NCBI GenBank assembly: GCA_964036155.1
Contig: OZ038422.1
Location: forward strand, 45,159,201-45,223,200
DNA length: 64,000 nt
From: Diploscapter coronatus
Lineage: Eukaryota; Nematoda; Chromadorea; Rhabditida; Rhabditidae
Direction of reading: 5' to 3'
Shown in pieces: positions 1 to 10,197 of the stretch; position 1 is the stretch's first letter, and each line of letters begins with the position of its first letter. A model generated the notes under the pieces. The model was not told the origin of the DNA. It ran no database searches and worked only from the letters and a program-made list of their open reading frames with translations. The position numbers were made by a program, and so were the translations under genes.

Positions 1-370
1 AAATCAGATTCTGACGACGATAAATGTATTTTGAAGCCAAAAATCAACTGGCCATCGAAGGCGGTCGGCGGGGGCTTATATTCACTTTTAGCAATGTGTG
101 ACATTTTGAACATAAAATCGATACAAAACTCATTCCGATTGCTTTAAAAAGCTGATTTCGATGTCAGATTCGTTTTCAGCGTGGTCGAAAACCCTGGGGT
201 ACCTTCCGGGGTCGAAACTATATCGAGGATCGAAATATCGACGAAAGTCGTTTTCAAAAGTTCATCTTTTCCGTTTTCGTCGCGAAGCTTTGATGTTTAA
301 AATCCAAATGGTTCATTTATTCTGCCCAATGTATTTGATTTCCTTCGGAAACCGACGAAATGAATGACAA
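1..370. other. no gene seen
   Basis: I find no convincing coding exon on either strand. The minus strand was searched specifically for the missing second exon of the PMP3-like gene at 1554-1695, and nothing resembling its conserved Pro-Leu-Ala-Val / Cys-His-Ala block is present. Confidence 0.5.
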
Positions 371-1359
371 TTACTACTTCTGGGGAATATTTGATATTCG
401 AGAAATTGCTGTAATTACCTTAACATCTCCTATATGATATCAGAAGCGACGAAGCCGGGACAATAAATTGACTTTTATGTTTATTCGACGGAAGCGACGA
501 AGCCAGGACAATAAATCTCGGACTTCTGTAATAGTCGTGAAAAGTGAGCACGCAGTATATCAGTATATCTCCATTAGCCACATTGCCAAAAATTAAAGGA
601 TAATTACGTGTGGCCCTCCTTACATAGGTAATTACGCGGCCTTGATGAATCGACTATCGCTCTTGAAGTGAAATTGGCTTGAGCCAGTATCGTATTTCAA
701 TGTTGAAAACATGAAAAATGCCATTGATTATTTTGCTGATTAGACAATAATTACTTCAAATTATCTTGAATTCGATGCCATAAGTGGATTGTAAAAACAT
801 CAGATTTTCTGCAATTTAAAAGAAGAAAGATACATCGTATGCGCCAGCCAGTTTCCTGCAGTCATTGCGTACAATTCTAACTTTTCAAAAATGTTACCAT
901 TTACTTTGGTTTAAAAAGTTCGCTATCATTATTAAGGGTAAAAATACCGATGCTAGATTACATAGAATCATGTAAGTGCGCATCTATAGTTATATCATAT
1001 ACATAGAAGACCACGAGTTAAAAATTATTATTCGTTGAACAATGAATGCGCTTTATGAATGTCATATGAACAGGCTGTTGGCGGAGATTTTATTGGCCGC
1101 GTAATTACCTATGTAAGGAGGGCCACGCGTAATTATCCTGTGATTTTTGGCAACGTGGCTAATGGAGATATACTGTGTGCTCACTTTTCACGACTATTAC
1201 AGAAGTCCGAGATTTATTGTCCTGGCTTCGTCGCTTCCGTCGAATAAACATAAAAGTCAATTTATTGTCCCGGCTTCGTCGCTTCTGATATAATATAGAA
1301 CAATTTTGGGTAATTACAACAGTTTATAGAATATCCATTATTCCCCCAGAAGTAGTAAT
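371..1359. mobile_element. foldback / long-TIR DNA element (~989 bp)
   Basis: Positions 371-641 and 1095-1359 are long imperfect inverted repeats, about 265-270 bp each, starting ATTACTACTTCTGGGG and ending with its complement. Each arm carries two copies of the sub-repeat GAAGCGACGAAGCC(G/A)GGACAATAAAT, 46 bp apart (left arm near 445 and 491), so the arm itself has internal tandem structure. The central ~450 bp has no long reading frame, so the element looks non-autonomous (MITE or foldback type). A target-site duplication is not clear. It lies just downstream of the orphan PMP3-like exon at 1554-1695. Confidence 0.85.
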
Positions 1360-1553
1360 GTTCACTTGTTTTGATTTCGTTAGAATCTCCTCGAAACTCA
1401 TTTATGAATCATCGCTTGACATGCTATTCCTCAATTCAAATCATTTGAACGATATTAAAGCTTGCGAAATGCATATATGAACAATTGATTTGCTCAAAAG
1501 GTTTTGATTTTTGCAACCTATCTGCGTTTTCGATCAGTCTCAAGAAAACTCAC

Positions 1554-1695
1554 GTGGTAGCAAAAATATTAGCAGAACCATGATGATCTTATCTCTGTCA
1601 TCGACAGTCGTTGTGGGCTGCTGTACATGGACGATTGTCGGTCCTCGGTTGGTGTGCATATCTGGCGGCGGAACACCTTTCTCTAACTCCGTCAT
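1554..1695 (-). CDS. PMP3/UPF0057-like membrane protein, first exon only (partial or broken)
   Basis: The exon reads from a Met at 1695, just after an acceptor-like CTTTTAG, through a polar 32-residue leader into DRDKIIMVLLIFLLP, then hits a GTGAGT donor. The same DK(I/L)IMV/A-LL-FP block begins the two other PMP3-like genes here (8804-9233 and 9873-10197), so it is the first transmembrane segment of this two-helix family of small plasma-membrane or stress-related proteolipids. No matching second exon (Pro-Leu-Ala-Val-Tyr, Cys-His-Ala) is found between 1553 and the left edge, and the foldback element 371-1359 occupies most of that space. Either exon 2 lies outside the window behind an intron over 1.5 kb, or the gene has lost it. 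Donor phase (1) also differs from the phase-0 donor of the paralogue at 9873-10197. Confidence 0.55.
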
Positions 1696-2515
1696 CTCTA
1701 AAAGTTGAGAATTTAGACCAAAGTTTGACTGTAAAAATCATATATTAGAGGGCGATATAAAATGAATTCGGGAAACATTAGCAAGCCATTCTAGAGGCGA
1801 TATTATTTAGGAAAAGAAGCAACATGTGGTCATTCCAATCTTCACGAAACGATACATTTTTCCCGAGCAAAATGGAAAAATTCAATAGTAAGTAGGGAAA
1901 TAATGTAACGACATTGTCGGTAGGAGAGTTTGCAAAGTGAGTAACCTTGATCTGGACGGGTTGTTTCGAAACGTACAGGCCGCTTACTCAAATACCAGAT
2001 TCACGTGAGTTTGGCAGAGAAATAGGAGAGGAGCGGCGAAAGTAAAGAGATGCAGAAAGAGTAAAGGCTGATGGAAAAGGAAAACAGATAGAGGAAAGTA
2101 AGAGAGGAGAGTACGCAAGCTTTTATTCTAGCACAACTCTAGTGAAATGGATAGAAAAGTATTGATTCATAGAACCAAAATATGTTATGTTTGCTGTGGA
2201 AATGTGAAAATTCGTTGAATTCGTGAAAAGTAAAGGTCCTTTCCAATGCATCAGACATGTGGGCAAAGAAATTGCTCATTTCTCGTTCCTTGCTCATTTT
2301 TTATCGTAATAATATAAATATTGCTCATCATCGTGACGCACAATACCCCTTTTGGGCATCACATCATCATATCTGTTGCCCGATTTACGTTATAGAAATA
2401 CGAAGAAAATTTTGACTGATAATGTTAGAACATGAAAAATTGGCACAAACACAAGAGAATTTATTTGATTATTTACTTTGAAGTTTTAAAACCTGTAGCT
2501 TCAATAATTAGTACT
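1696..2515. other. intergenic, nothing recognised
   Basis: AT-rich sequence with short, weak open frames on both strands. A purine-rich stretch lies at about 2020-2110. No gene, RNA or repeat was identified. Confidence 0.4.
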
Positions 2516-3034
2516 TCATAGAATAAGCAGAAATATTTGTTGAGCACTTATTGGAGATCGTAAATGAAAATACTGGATTGAATTGAAGGAAGGCACATAA
2601 TTAGATAAAGCACCCTCAGGATCAGTAGAATAAATTAACTTTGTCAATCTGGAGGTTTTCAACAACCATGAAGTCGGAACTGCTTTTCTCAAACGCATCG
2701 TCTCATCGATTTCTCTCAGTTTCATGATCGTTCTAAGCTTTCCGCCAACCGACTCAAGATCCTTACTGTTCACGTAGAGAACTGTGGTGGAGGTTTAGTA
2801 TTCGATCCTAACTCCATTCATAAAACGAATGGCGTCGAATTTGATGATAACTATTTGCATAAAATAAAGGATCACTAAAAATGAGTGCCCACAATTTGAT
2901 AGAGTGATCTTATCTGCAGAACTCATCTCAATTCTCAATATAACTCTATCCTGATCTATCGAATGTCTTTGAAATGAGAATAGTAAACCGCATCCATCTG
3001 AAGAATTCGTGTTGCCTTTTTGAAGCTCACGCAT
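2516..3034 (-). CDS. possible two-exon hypothetical protein
   Basis: Unrecognised candidate. On the minus strand a Met at 3034 directly follows an acceptor-like TTTGTAG and opens a frame through FSFQRHSIDQDRVILRIEM and SADKITLSN. A donor GTGGGC at about 2893 and an acceptor CACCACAG at about 2783 would join it in frame to a second exon (FLYVNSKDLESVGGKL... to a stop at 2516), giving roughly 130 residues. Composition looks protein-like, with acidic, basic and hydrophobic residues mixed and little AT-driven Lys/Asn/Phe bias. I recognise no domain, and chance open frames of this size do occur. Confidence 0.3.
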
Positions 3035-3288
3035 CTACAAACATTCTTCGGTAGTAATTCTCGAGTAAGAAGGGCCTGAAATTTCATCAATATTGACTAA
3101 AATAACATTGGCAATATTTTATTCTCGAAAAATAAATTTCACATTTACGTCTTATGCCTAATTTTAGCCCACACACAAATTACCATCCTCGAAAATATAA
3201 AAAAAAAAAAAAAAAAAAAATTATGGAAAAATCCAGACATAACATGTGAATTACAAAAAAAACGAGATAAAATTATTGAATATTTTAG

Positions 3289-3780
3289 TCGAGCATTTTT
3301 GGAATTGCAATCAACGTCTATGCATTTCTACTCTTCGTTCTAGATAGATCTGAATTTAACTTATACGGTATATTGAGCACAGTCTACCTGGCACTTAATG
3401 CAATAGTTCTTGCGATTCATGCCTTCTGGGTTGCGCCTATGAATTTCTGTAAAATAATTGTATTTAAAAATGAGAAAAAATTCTTGAGACTTGGAAACTT
3501 GAGAGATTTCGATGGTAGCATGATCAATATTACCTTCGGCTCGTTGGCACAATATTCATGGTTCATTACTGTCTACACCGAATTTTTTCTTGGTCTGTAT
3601 TTAAAGTCGACTGAAATGAATGCAAAATTTAACCTTCAAACTTTTGTCTGGATTACTTCTCACACTGATAAGCACTGTGTTCACTCTTTACAGAGAAACT
3701 TCGGAAAGGACTCGGTCATCCAAGGGACGTATTCTATAAGAACAACGTTGCTACCCAAATTGTATCTAGATAAGTACTAA
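3289..3780 (+). CDS. possible multi-pass membrane protein, 3' part
   Basis: A frame opens behind a good acceptor (TATTTTAG, ending 3288) and stays open for 164 codons to TAA at 3780, unusually long for this sequence. It encodes at least three hydrophobic stretches: GIAINVYAFLLFVL, a second around LSTVYLALNAIVLAIHAFWV, and a third around SLAQYSWFITVYTEFFLGL. The last 40 residues look less protein-like. A GTAAAA donor occurs after the second hydrophobic stretch (about 3449), so part of the later frame may be intron. No upstream exon with a start codon was found, so the model is incomplete. It could be a fragment of a chemoreceptor-like or tetraspan protein, but I do not recognise a family. Confidence 0.35.
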   Translation, partial: SSIFGIAINVYAFLLFVLDRSEFNLYGILSTVYLALNAIVLAIHAFWVAPMNFCKIIVFKNEKKFLRLGNLRDFDGSMINITFGSLAQYSWFITVYTEFFLGLYLKSTEMNAKFNLQTFVWITSHTDKHCVHSLQRNFGKDSVIQGTYSIRTTLLPKLYLDKY

Positions 3781-4563
3781 ATCGGTTTAAACCAATTCGA
3801 CAACTATCATTAGGACCAGTTCTTTCGAAAATATTGATTTTCTTGAATAAAGATACCAATTTTATTGCTATAAAATATAACTTTTATCTTTCCTCATTTT
3901 ATGACTCGTAAAGGTAGCATATTTTTCTTATGCACTGTGATTAGTCTCCATTTTCTATTTTTCCAGAATCAACTTGTTGTTGAACCCAATGGTTTTCTCG
4001 TTTTTCCTCCTGAAATTTCGCAAATATTCTCGTAGCATATTTTTCTCTATGTAGAAGGAATATGACGCGAACATTGTTTATCATAGTCTAAAATTTTTTT
4101 TATAATAACTTCAGCGCAATATTTTTAGGAGAAATACAAATCAAGAAAAAATTTATCAAACTAAAATATGCTCGTGTAATAGAGATTTGAATTGCTATGT
4201 ATTTAACCGTCAGTAAACTAAACGCGAAATCCTCGGTAAATATTGTGCCTTGAATGAATGGATAGAATTCCTCACTTATCTTAGTTTTTTCTTTATTTTT
4301 TTTGCAAATATCCCTTCTTTTCTTCATTGAATTTTGAATTCTCGTTTAAACGCTCCATTAATTTGATTGATTTTCCTCTATTTTTTCGCGTTTGTTTCTG
4401 GATGGTTTAGATCTTTGATGTCAAATTACTTCAAGTACAATGATAGTTTGATAGATACCATCCTGTCTTCTCGTAGTAATCAATTGTTGTTCATGATATG
4501 ACCAAATTTATTCTCCTCAGCTGTATCACCATTCTACATTATCAAATTTCTAAAATTAGAGCA
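3781..4563. other. intergenic / 5' flank of aldo-keto reductase A
   Basis: AT-rich. An in-frame ATG at 4498 would add a hydrophobic 22-residue leader to the reductase, but the segment just before 4564 (ATTTCTAAAATTAG) is conserved with the paralogue at 6788, where it also looks like a splice acceptor. I therefore read 4498-4563 as 5' UTR or outron. Confidence 0.45.
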
Positions 4564-6256
4564 ATGACAGTTGGCGGTCCAACGATCACTCTGTCAAATG
4601 GAATAAAAATGCCGCAAGTCGGCTTAGGGACTTGGCAGTCGAAAGCGGGAGACGTGAAGCGAGCGGTAGTCGAAGCGATCGATATTGGATATCGACTAAT
4701 CGACAGCGCGGTAGTTTACGGGAATGAAGAGCAGATCGGGGAGGTCATTCAAGAGGCTATTGCGAGTGGAAAGATCAAACGAGAGGATTTGTTCATCACA
4801 ACCAAAGTCTGGGGCAATGACTTGCATCCAGGTGCTATTTTTATTTATAAAGAAAAAACTTGATAAGTTGATTCAGACAATGTCATCAATAGTGTGCGCG
4901 AATCTCTGAAGAAACTGAAGATGGATTACGTTGATTTAGTTCTGGCTCACGTTCCAACAGCCTTTACTGTAAATTTATTATCTCAAGTTGTTCTTTTATT
5001 TCGAATCGGTTCAATTTTCAGTCAGACAACAAATTCGATGACACTGTTAAAGTTGAGGATGTGTGGAGAGGGTTCGAGCAGGTCTACAAGGAAGGACTTG
5101 CCAAGGCCATTGGAGTCTCCAACTGGCATCATGATCAGATCGCGAGAGTGCTGAAGAGCGGAACCATCCCAGTTCACAATTCTCAGGTTTAGCTGAATTG
5201 TGAGCTTTTCTAGAAGAGTAATTTACAGGTTGAGCTGCATCTCTACTTCCCCCAAAAAGCGCATGCCGATTTCTGCAAGCAGCACAACATTTCTGTAACA
5301 TCCTACGCCTCATTGGGCTCCCCAGGAAGAGTTGATTTTATTTCGGCTGTAGGACTGTAAGCATAATTCTCACACTTTTTATAGTTATCTGCGGTTAAAA
5401 GGAAAATCGACTGGCCTGTATACCCGTCTGAGCTCGAAGATGCAAATGTCAAGGAGTTGGCTAATAAATACAACAAGACTCCTGCTCAGGTACTCGTAAG
5501 AAGTAGAGATATGCAAAGAGTGAATAACAAGTTTATGCGAGCTAAATCAAATCCTTAATTTACAAATTAAAAATAATTTGAAATCCTTGGACAAAAATGA
5601 AACCATCCTTATTCTGACCTGTCCAAGAGGAATATAAACATTTCGATTGATTATATCTAGAAGATTGGCCGTTTATCATAGTTCATGAGTAGACAATTGA
5701 TAAGAAAAGAAGCGAATTGGCAATATTAAACAAAAGATGTAAACTTTCCGTTCCAGGGAGTGGATAAGAGGAAAAAGCAAGTAAAATTCGAATTGAAAAT
5801 TATGATTTTTTCGTAAAAAACAGGAACTTTCAAAGTTGCAAAGAATTGAACCATACTCACACATATATAATTTATAAGCAGGGAGTAATTTCACTGTCGG
5901 AAGACAATTGAGTTATAACACTTCTGAATAGTTACAGTCAAACTGAACATTCAAGATTCTTCTCCGCTATGTCATGGATCGCGGCATTGCTATCATTCCG
6001 AAGTCGGTCACCCCATCGAGGATCAAGGAGAATTTCCAGGCAAAAAAATTATCCAAATATTTTTTTCTAAACACTCAACTTTAGCTGTTCGACTTCCATT
6101 TGACCCCTGAAGAAATCCAACATCTCGAATCAACCGGTCATAACCACCGTCTCTTTATCCAGCCATTGTATGATGATAGCTTTTAGCGTAAGACCAAATA
6201 ACTGTTTCAGCATGAAAGGTCACCACGAAGATTCGTTCAAGAGCGAGAGGAACTAA
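4564..6256 (+). CDS. aldo-keto reductase A (AKR superfamily)
   Basis: Predicted NADPH-dependent aldo-keto reductase, a cytosolic (beta/alpha)8 enzyme reducing aldehydes or ketones. Eight exons: 4564-4831, 4877-4968, 5022-5186, 5229-5356, 5402-5489, 5956-6039, 6085-6167, 6211-6256; 317 aa, the family's usual size. The tetrad is visible: Asp47 and Tyr52 in LIDSAVVYGNE, Lys81 in ITTKVW, His114 in LVLAHVP. Also visible are GVSNW and the cofactor-end block [15 protein letters not shown]. Intron 6 has a GC donor (CAG|GCAAAA). Intron 5 (466 nt) is absent from the neighbouring paralogue. ATG 4564 was chosen because an acceptor-like sequence precedes it and because it aligns with the start of copy B. 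A polyadenylation signal AATAAA lies near 6355. Together with the gene at 6788 it forms a tandem duplicate; substrate unknown. Confidence 0.9.
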
Positions 6257-6787
6257 TTTTATATTCAAGAAGCATTCCAAATTTTTGTTGCATCTCATAG
6301 ACTGCTAGTTGATTATTTAGTTATTCGATCTTTTTGATCCGATGTTATGGGTCGGAATAAAGCTTTTCATTTTGTTTTCATAAATCTGATCGAAATATTT
6401 TTAGAATTTTCAAAAAAAAAAATAAACAAAAATGTAATATTTTGAGACGTATTTCAAAGATAAGCTGACCGCAGGATAAACGAATGGATGAAAGCTTCTA
6501 TCCATTTTCTTTACTCTCTATTCTCTTCCCATTATATTCCTACGAATGTCTCTTTCTGCTATGTTGAGTTGTCATTTTGTGCACGTTCGCTTTTTCGCGT
6601 AGAACATTTCACGGCATTGATCGATATTGTCTTTCATCTCTTTGAACCTTTCATAATGAAATCCCTGCAACTTGCCATTGAGATTATGAAAAACCACCAT
6701 TTCATCCAGATTTGATGTATTAATTTTGTTGTTTTGGAAAGCAATCATTTTTTCCTACTTATTCTTGTAATTTCTAAAATTATAGCA
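6257..6787. other. spacer between the two aldo-keto reductase genes
   Basis: Contains the 3' UTR and poly(A) signal of copy A (near 6355) and the 5' flank of copy B. A 75-codon open frame at 6488-6715 has no family resemblance. The 15-20 bp before the copy B start closely match those before copy A. Confidence 0.5.
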
Positions 6788-8547
6788 ATGGCAGCTGGCG
6801 GTCCAACGATCACTCTGTCAAATGGAATAAAAATGCCGCAAGTCGGCTTAGGGACTTGGCAGTCGAAAGCGGGAGACGTGAAGCGAGCGGTAGTCGAAGC
6901 GATCGATATTGGATATCGACTAATCGATACTGCCTCAGTTTACGGGAATGAAGAGCAGATCGGAGAGGTCATTCAAGAGGCTATCGCGAATGGAAAGATC
7001 AAACGAGAGGATTTGTTCATCACGACTAAAGTTCGAGCTAGTCATCTTCATCCAGGTAGTTTGAGTTTCCTGTGATAGCAAAGAGTATACAAAAATCGTT
7101 TCTATTCTTCACGTGTCTTTTGAAATCGTGTCGGTGTCGTGATTCTAAATTGAGTAAAAATATCTTGCTTGTCGATCTCTACAAATGATATCTCACCAAA
7201 TAAGTTCAGATGACGTGATTGTGAGTCTGAGGGATTCCCTGAAGCGACTTCGCATGGACTATGTTGACCTCTGCTTGGCTCATTGGCCTGCTTGTTTCAC
7301 TGTAAGATGAAGAATAGTTAGTGAAAGTTCTGATTGTAGTTACTTTTAAAGAACAACTGAATCGTTAACTTCAATTTGAACTTTTTTCGACGTAAAGTAA
7401 GATTTAAAAAAAAAAAAAAACAACAACAACAATTGCAGCAATATTTCAATCAAATTGGTTCACTCGAAGCGGATGAACCCAAATTTTCAAAAAGTGGCTA
7501 TGCAAACACTTTTTACATTACAATTTCTTTGAAAAATTGCATCAATAACGTGATTTTGTGATTTTCAGCACGACATGAAACAGTTCAACGAAGAAGTCAA
7601 AGTCGAGGACACCTGGGGAGGTCTTGAGCAGTGCTACAAGGAAGGGCTGGCCAGGGCAATTGGAGTGTCGAATTGGAACAACGAGCAGATTGCTAGGGTG
7701 CTGAAGAGCGGAACCATTCCTGTTCACAATTCACAGGCTTGTTATTTTAAGCTTATTTTCTCTTGGGGAAGTTTGGATTATCAAAATTCTCACAACTATG
7801 CAATTGAAAGGCGGCATGAAAAAAGAAGGTTTTCCTATTCTCGCATCTACCCACACACGGGTTCCTCACGTTGTGATGTCGCAGGATTTGTTGAAATATC
7901 TTTTATTGCTTCATTGAAAAATTTCAGCTCGAGCTTCATCTTTATTTTCCTCAACACTCTCACCACGATTTCTGCAAACAGCATAATATTTCCGTTACTA
8001 GCTATGCAACTTTGGGCTCGCCTGGCAGACTGGAATTCATCTCGTCTACGGGAACGTAGGAGAATATTACTGCTCCTTCATCATTTTCTTTACTTTTTTA
8101 CTTCAGGAAAATCGATTGGCCTATGGCTCCTCCTGATCTCGAGGACAAAAACGTGAAGAATCTAGCAGAAAAGTACAAAAAGACTCCTGCGCAAGTCTTG
8201 CTGCGTTATGCAGTGGACAGAGGGATTGCAATTATTCCCAAATCCGTGACGCCTTCGAGGATTCGTGAAAATTTTGAGGTATAAAATGTGGTTGTTGTCA
8301 AAAATCGCCTCGAATGTTATTGAGGTGCTTGAGAAAAAATCTTTCATTTCTCAAACATGCTATTTTCAGATCTTCGATTTCCAACTGACTCCAGATGAAA
8401 TCAAGCTGCTTGAATCCTCTGGACACAACCAAAGACTCTTTTTACAACCTTTGTAAGCAATGGTTTCTGCGAATTATTTCAATTTACAACTCTTGCAGAA
8501 TGATCGGTCATCATGAAGATCCATTCAAAGACGAAAGAGAGCAGTAA
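6788..8547 (+). CDS. aldo-keto reductase B (AKR superfamily)
   Basis: Tandem paralogue of the gene at 4564. Seven exons: 6788-7055, 7210-7301, 7569-7736, 7928-8055, 8107-8278, 8370-8452, 8499-8547; 319 aa. Catalytic Asp47, Tyr52 ([11 protein letters not shown]), Lys81 and His114 (CLAHWP) are all present, with GVSNW and [15 protein letters not shown]. Exon 5 corresponds to two exons of copy A, so an intron was gained in A or lost in B. Intron 3 uses a GC donor (CAG|GCTTGT). Exon 1 is almost identical in DNA to copy A's exon 1 (132 identical bases at 6796-6927 versus 4572-4703), whereas exons 2-7 are clearly diverged. Residues after Lys81 differ (VRASHLHPD versus VWGNDLHPD), which may alter the substrate pocket. 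The start follows an acceptor-like TTTCTAAAATTATAG. Confidence 0.9.
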
Positions 8548-8803
8548 TTTATAACTGTTTAGGAAGTGTTAATTTTTGTTCTTCAGTAAATTGGGTTTAT
8601 TAGAAGCTGATTTTTAATTCAATGTCCACTTTATTAATTCAATTATTTCGAGTAACATTTTGACTATGAAAAAAGAGATAATAAAAAAAGTCTGAGATTC
8701 TGATTTACGCATTTGAACTTGTTGTCTTCATGAATCATTTGAGTTCATCTAATTTGAGACTTTGCTGAAAATCAAAATGAATCAGGAGAATAGGCGATTG
8801 AAC

Positions 8804-9233
8804 CTACTTGTTGTCTCGAACGAAGCAATACCAAACTGCATGGCATAGAGCAGGTAACACGAAGAGGAAAAGTAGCAGGACATTCAGCGATACCGCTCCA
8901 TTACAGGCCTTCGCTTTGTAGTACACTGCTAATGGCTAAAAGTTGAAATTTTAGCTCAGAAGTAGTTATTTTTAAAATTATGACTAAATTGTGCATGATA
9001 AAACTAAATTCAAGTCTTACCGGAAACCTAAAGGACCAGATTTAAGCACAATGCTTTCGACATTTTGCTATTTTTAGAGTTTTATAAAGAATTGTGCTCA
9101 AATCTGACCAAAGTGCAAAAATAGCCATGATGATTTTGTCGGAATCGCCTAAAGGAGTGTCGCCTGGATTTAGTCCAACCTGTTTGACGCTGTTGTTGAC
9201 AGAAATGGTTTGGTTGGAATTCGAAGAGGACAT
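8804..9233 (-). CDS. PMP3/UPF0057-like small membrane protein
   Basis: Three exons on the minus strand: 9109-9233, a 7-nt microexon 9021-9027, and 8804-8935; 87 aa. The product is a polar leader of about 31 residues, then DKIIMAIFALWFPPLAVYY, a Cys-containing loop (KAKACNGAV) and a second helix ending VLPALCHAVWYCFVRDNK. This is the two-helix layout of PMP3/RCI2 proteolipids (canonical ...LPPLGVFL...C...N..L...PG..HA.Y...). Without the microexon (GTTTCCG) the frame is lost within a few codons; with it, the conserved Trp-Phe-Pro-Pro-Leu junction is restored. Two related genes lie at 9873-10197 and 1554-1695, all on the minus strand. Likely a plasma-membrane protein; the exact role is unknown. 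Confidence 0.75.
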
Positions 9234-9872
9234 TTAAGAATTTTGAGAGATTTGTGCAAACTAATACAAGAGAATGAAGAAGAATATCGGTAGAAGGAGT
9301 TACTATGACAAAGAACGTTTCTAACACTGCGACTGCACGATTTAGCCATTTCCATTCGCAGCAGGAAATTAAAATATAGAAATACGGGAAATGTCGCTTG
9401 GCAATAGAAGTTCAACTGTGAAAGCGTGAGACAAACCATGAGATCCAGCATGTGATAAAATGTAACGCAATTGAAATACGGTGGGATAATAGTTGTTGTT
9501 AAGATCGATAAAAATTTTTCTTTATTGAGCAATTTTTCAAAAAAAAATTTATCCGATCGTTCTAAATAGGTGCTATCGTTATTTCAAAGCTACTTTGAGT
9601 GAAGATTTCGACTATTTTCCATAGCGAGTTCTGCTCTATCTGGTCCAATATGCAAAATTTGCAATGAAAATTCTTATTTCATGGGTAGAACTCAGTAACC
9701 GAGATTTCGGTTAGCCTGCTTATCCTACTCATATTAGGCGTCATGAGGAAAATAAGCATCAGATAAAAATATTTATATTTGCATAATAGAGTGAGGTGAA
9801 AATTGCGGATACAAATGCAAAACTGAAAGAAATCATAAGTCACAACAATCGTGCTCTTCTGAACGATGGTCT
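9234..9872. other. intergenic between two PMP3-like genes
   Basis: Open frames on the minus strand here (for example 9170-9532) are hydrophobic but have no acceptor or start linking them to the PMP3-like gene. No other signal was recognised. Confidence 0.4.
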
Positions 9873-10197
9873 TCACTCTCTAATCAAGCAATACCTAAAA
9901 CCAAAAAATATTTTAGCTTGATGAACTTTAACTTATCATATCGCGTGGCAATATCCAGGGAAAACGAGCAACAATAGGAGTAGAATGTTACAGCAAACAG
10001 CTCCTGTACAGGCTCGGTCCTTGTACCAAACAGCGAATGGCTGAAATTCCCACCACTCACAGTCACTACACTACATTTATTGAACCAAAAAGTACGAAAC
10101 TTACTGTGCTTCTAAAATAAATATTACAATTTATAAAACTCACCGGGAACAAAATGATCAACAAAACCATAATAAGCTTATCATTATCGGTCGACAT
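9873..10197 (-). CDS. PMP3/UPF0057-like small membrane protein, splice-donor variant
   Basis: Exon 1 (10144-10197) encodes MSTDNDKLIMVLLIILFP. Exon 2 starts at 10040 with PFAVWYKDRACTGAV, continues through a Leu-rich second helix, and ends FPGYCHAI. The start follows a TTTCAG acceptor and a 16-nt leader. After CHAI the DNA reads TG|ATAAGT. The paralogue continues WYCFVRDNK, and a matching third exon (GTATTGCTTG..., encoding WYCLIRE-stop) is present at 9873-9894 behind TTTTAG, but the donor in front of the intron is AT instead of GT. If the AT-AG intron is not spliced, translation stops at the TGA at 9936-9938 and the protein is 52 aa, lacking its short C-terminal tail. Either a recent splice-site mutation or a rare non-canonical intron. 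Confidence 0.7.

Noticed and set aside
4498..4563. Hydrophobic 22-residue N-terminal extension of aldo-keto reductase A that could be a signal peptide
   Set aside because: The conserved sequence just before ATG 4564 looks like a splice acceptor and is shared with copy B, where the corresponding upstream residues are unrelated; aldo-keto reductases are normally cytosolic and start near this second Met.
9170..9532. 120-codon hydrophobic minus-strand frame upstream of a PMP3-like gene
   Set aside because: It overlaps the first exon of the PMP3-like gene in a different frame and has no resemblance to the family or to the chemoreceptors.
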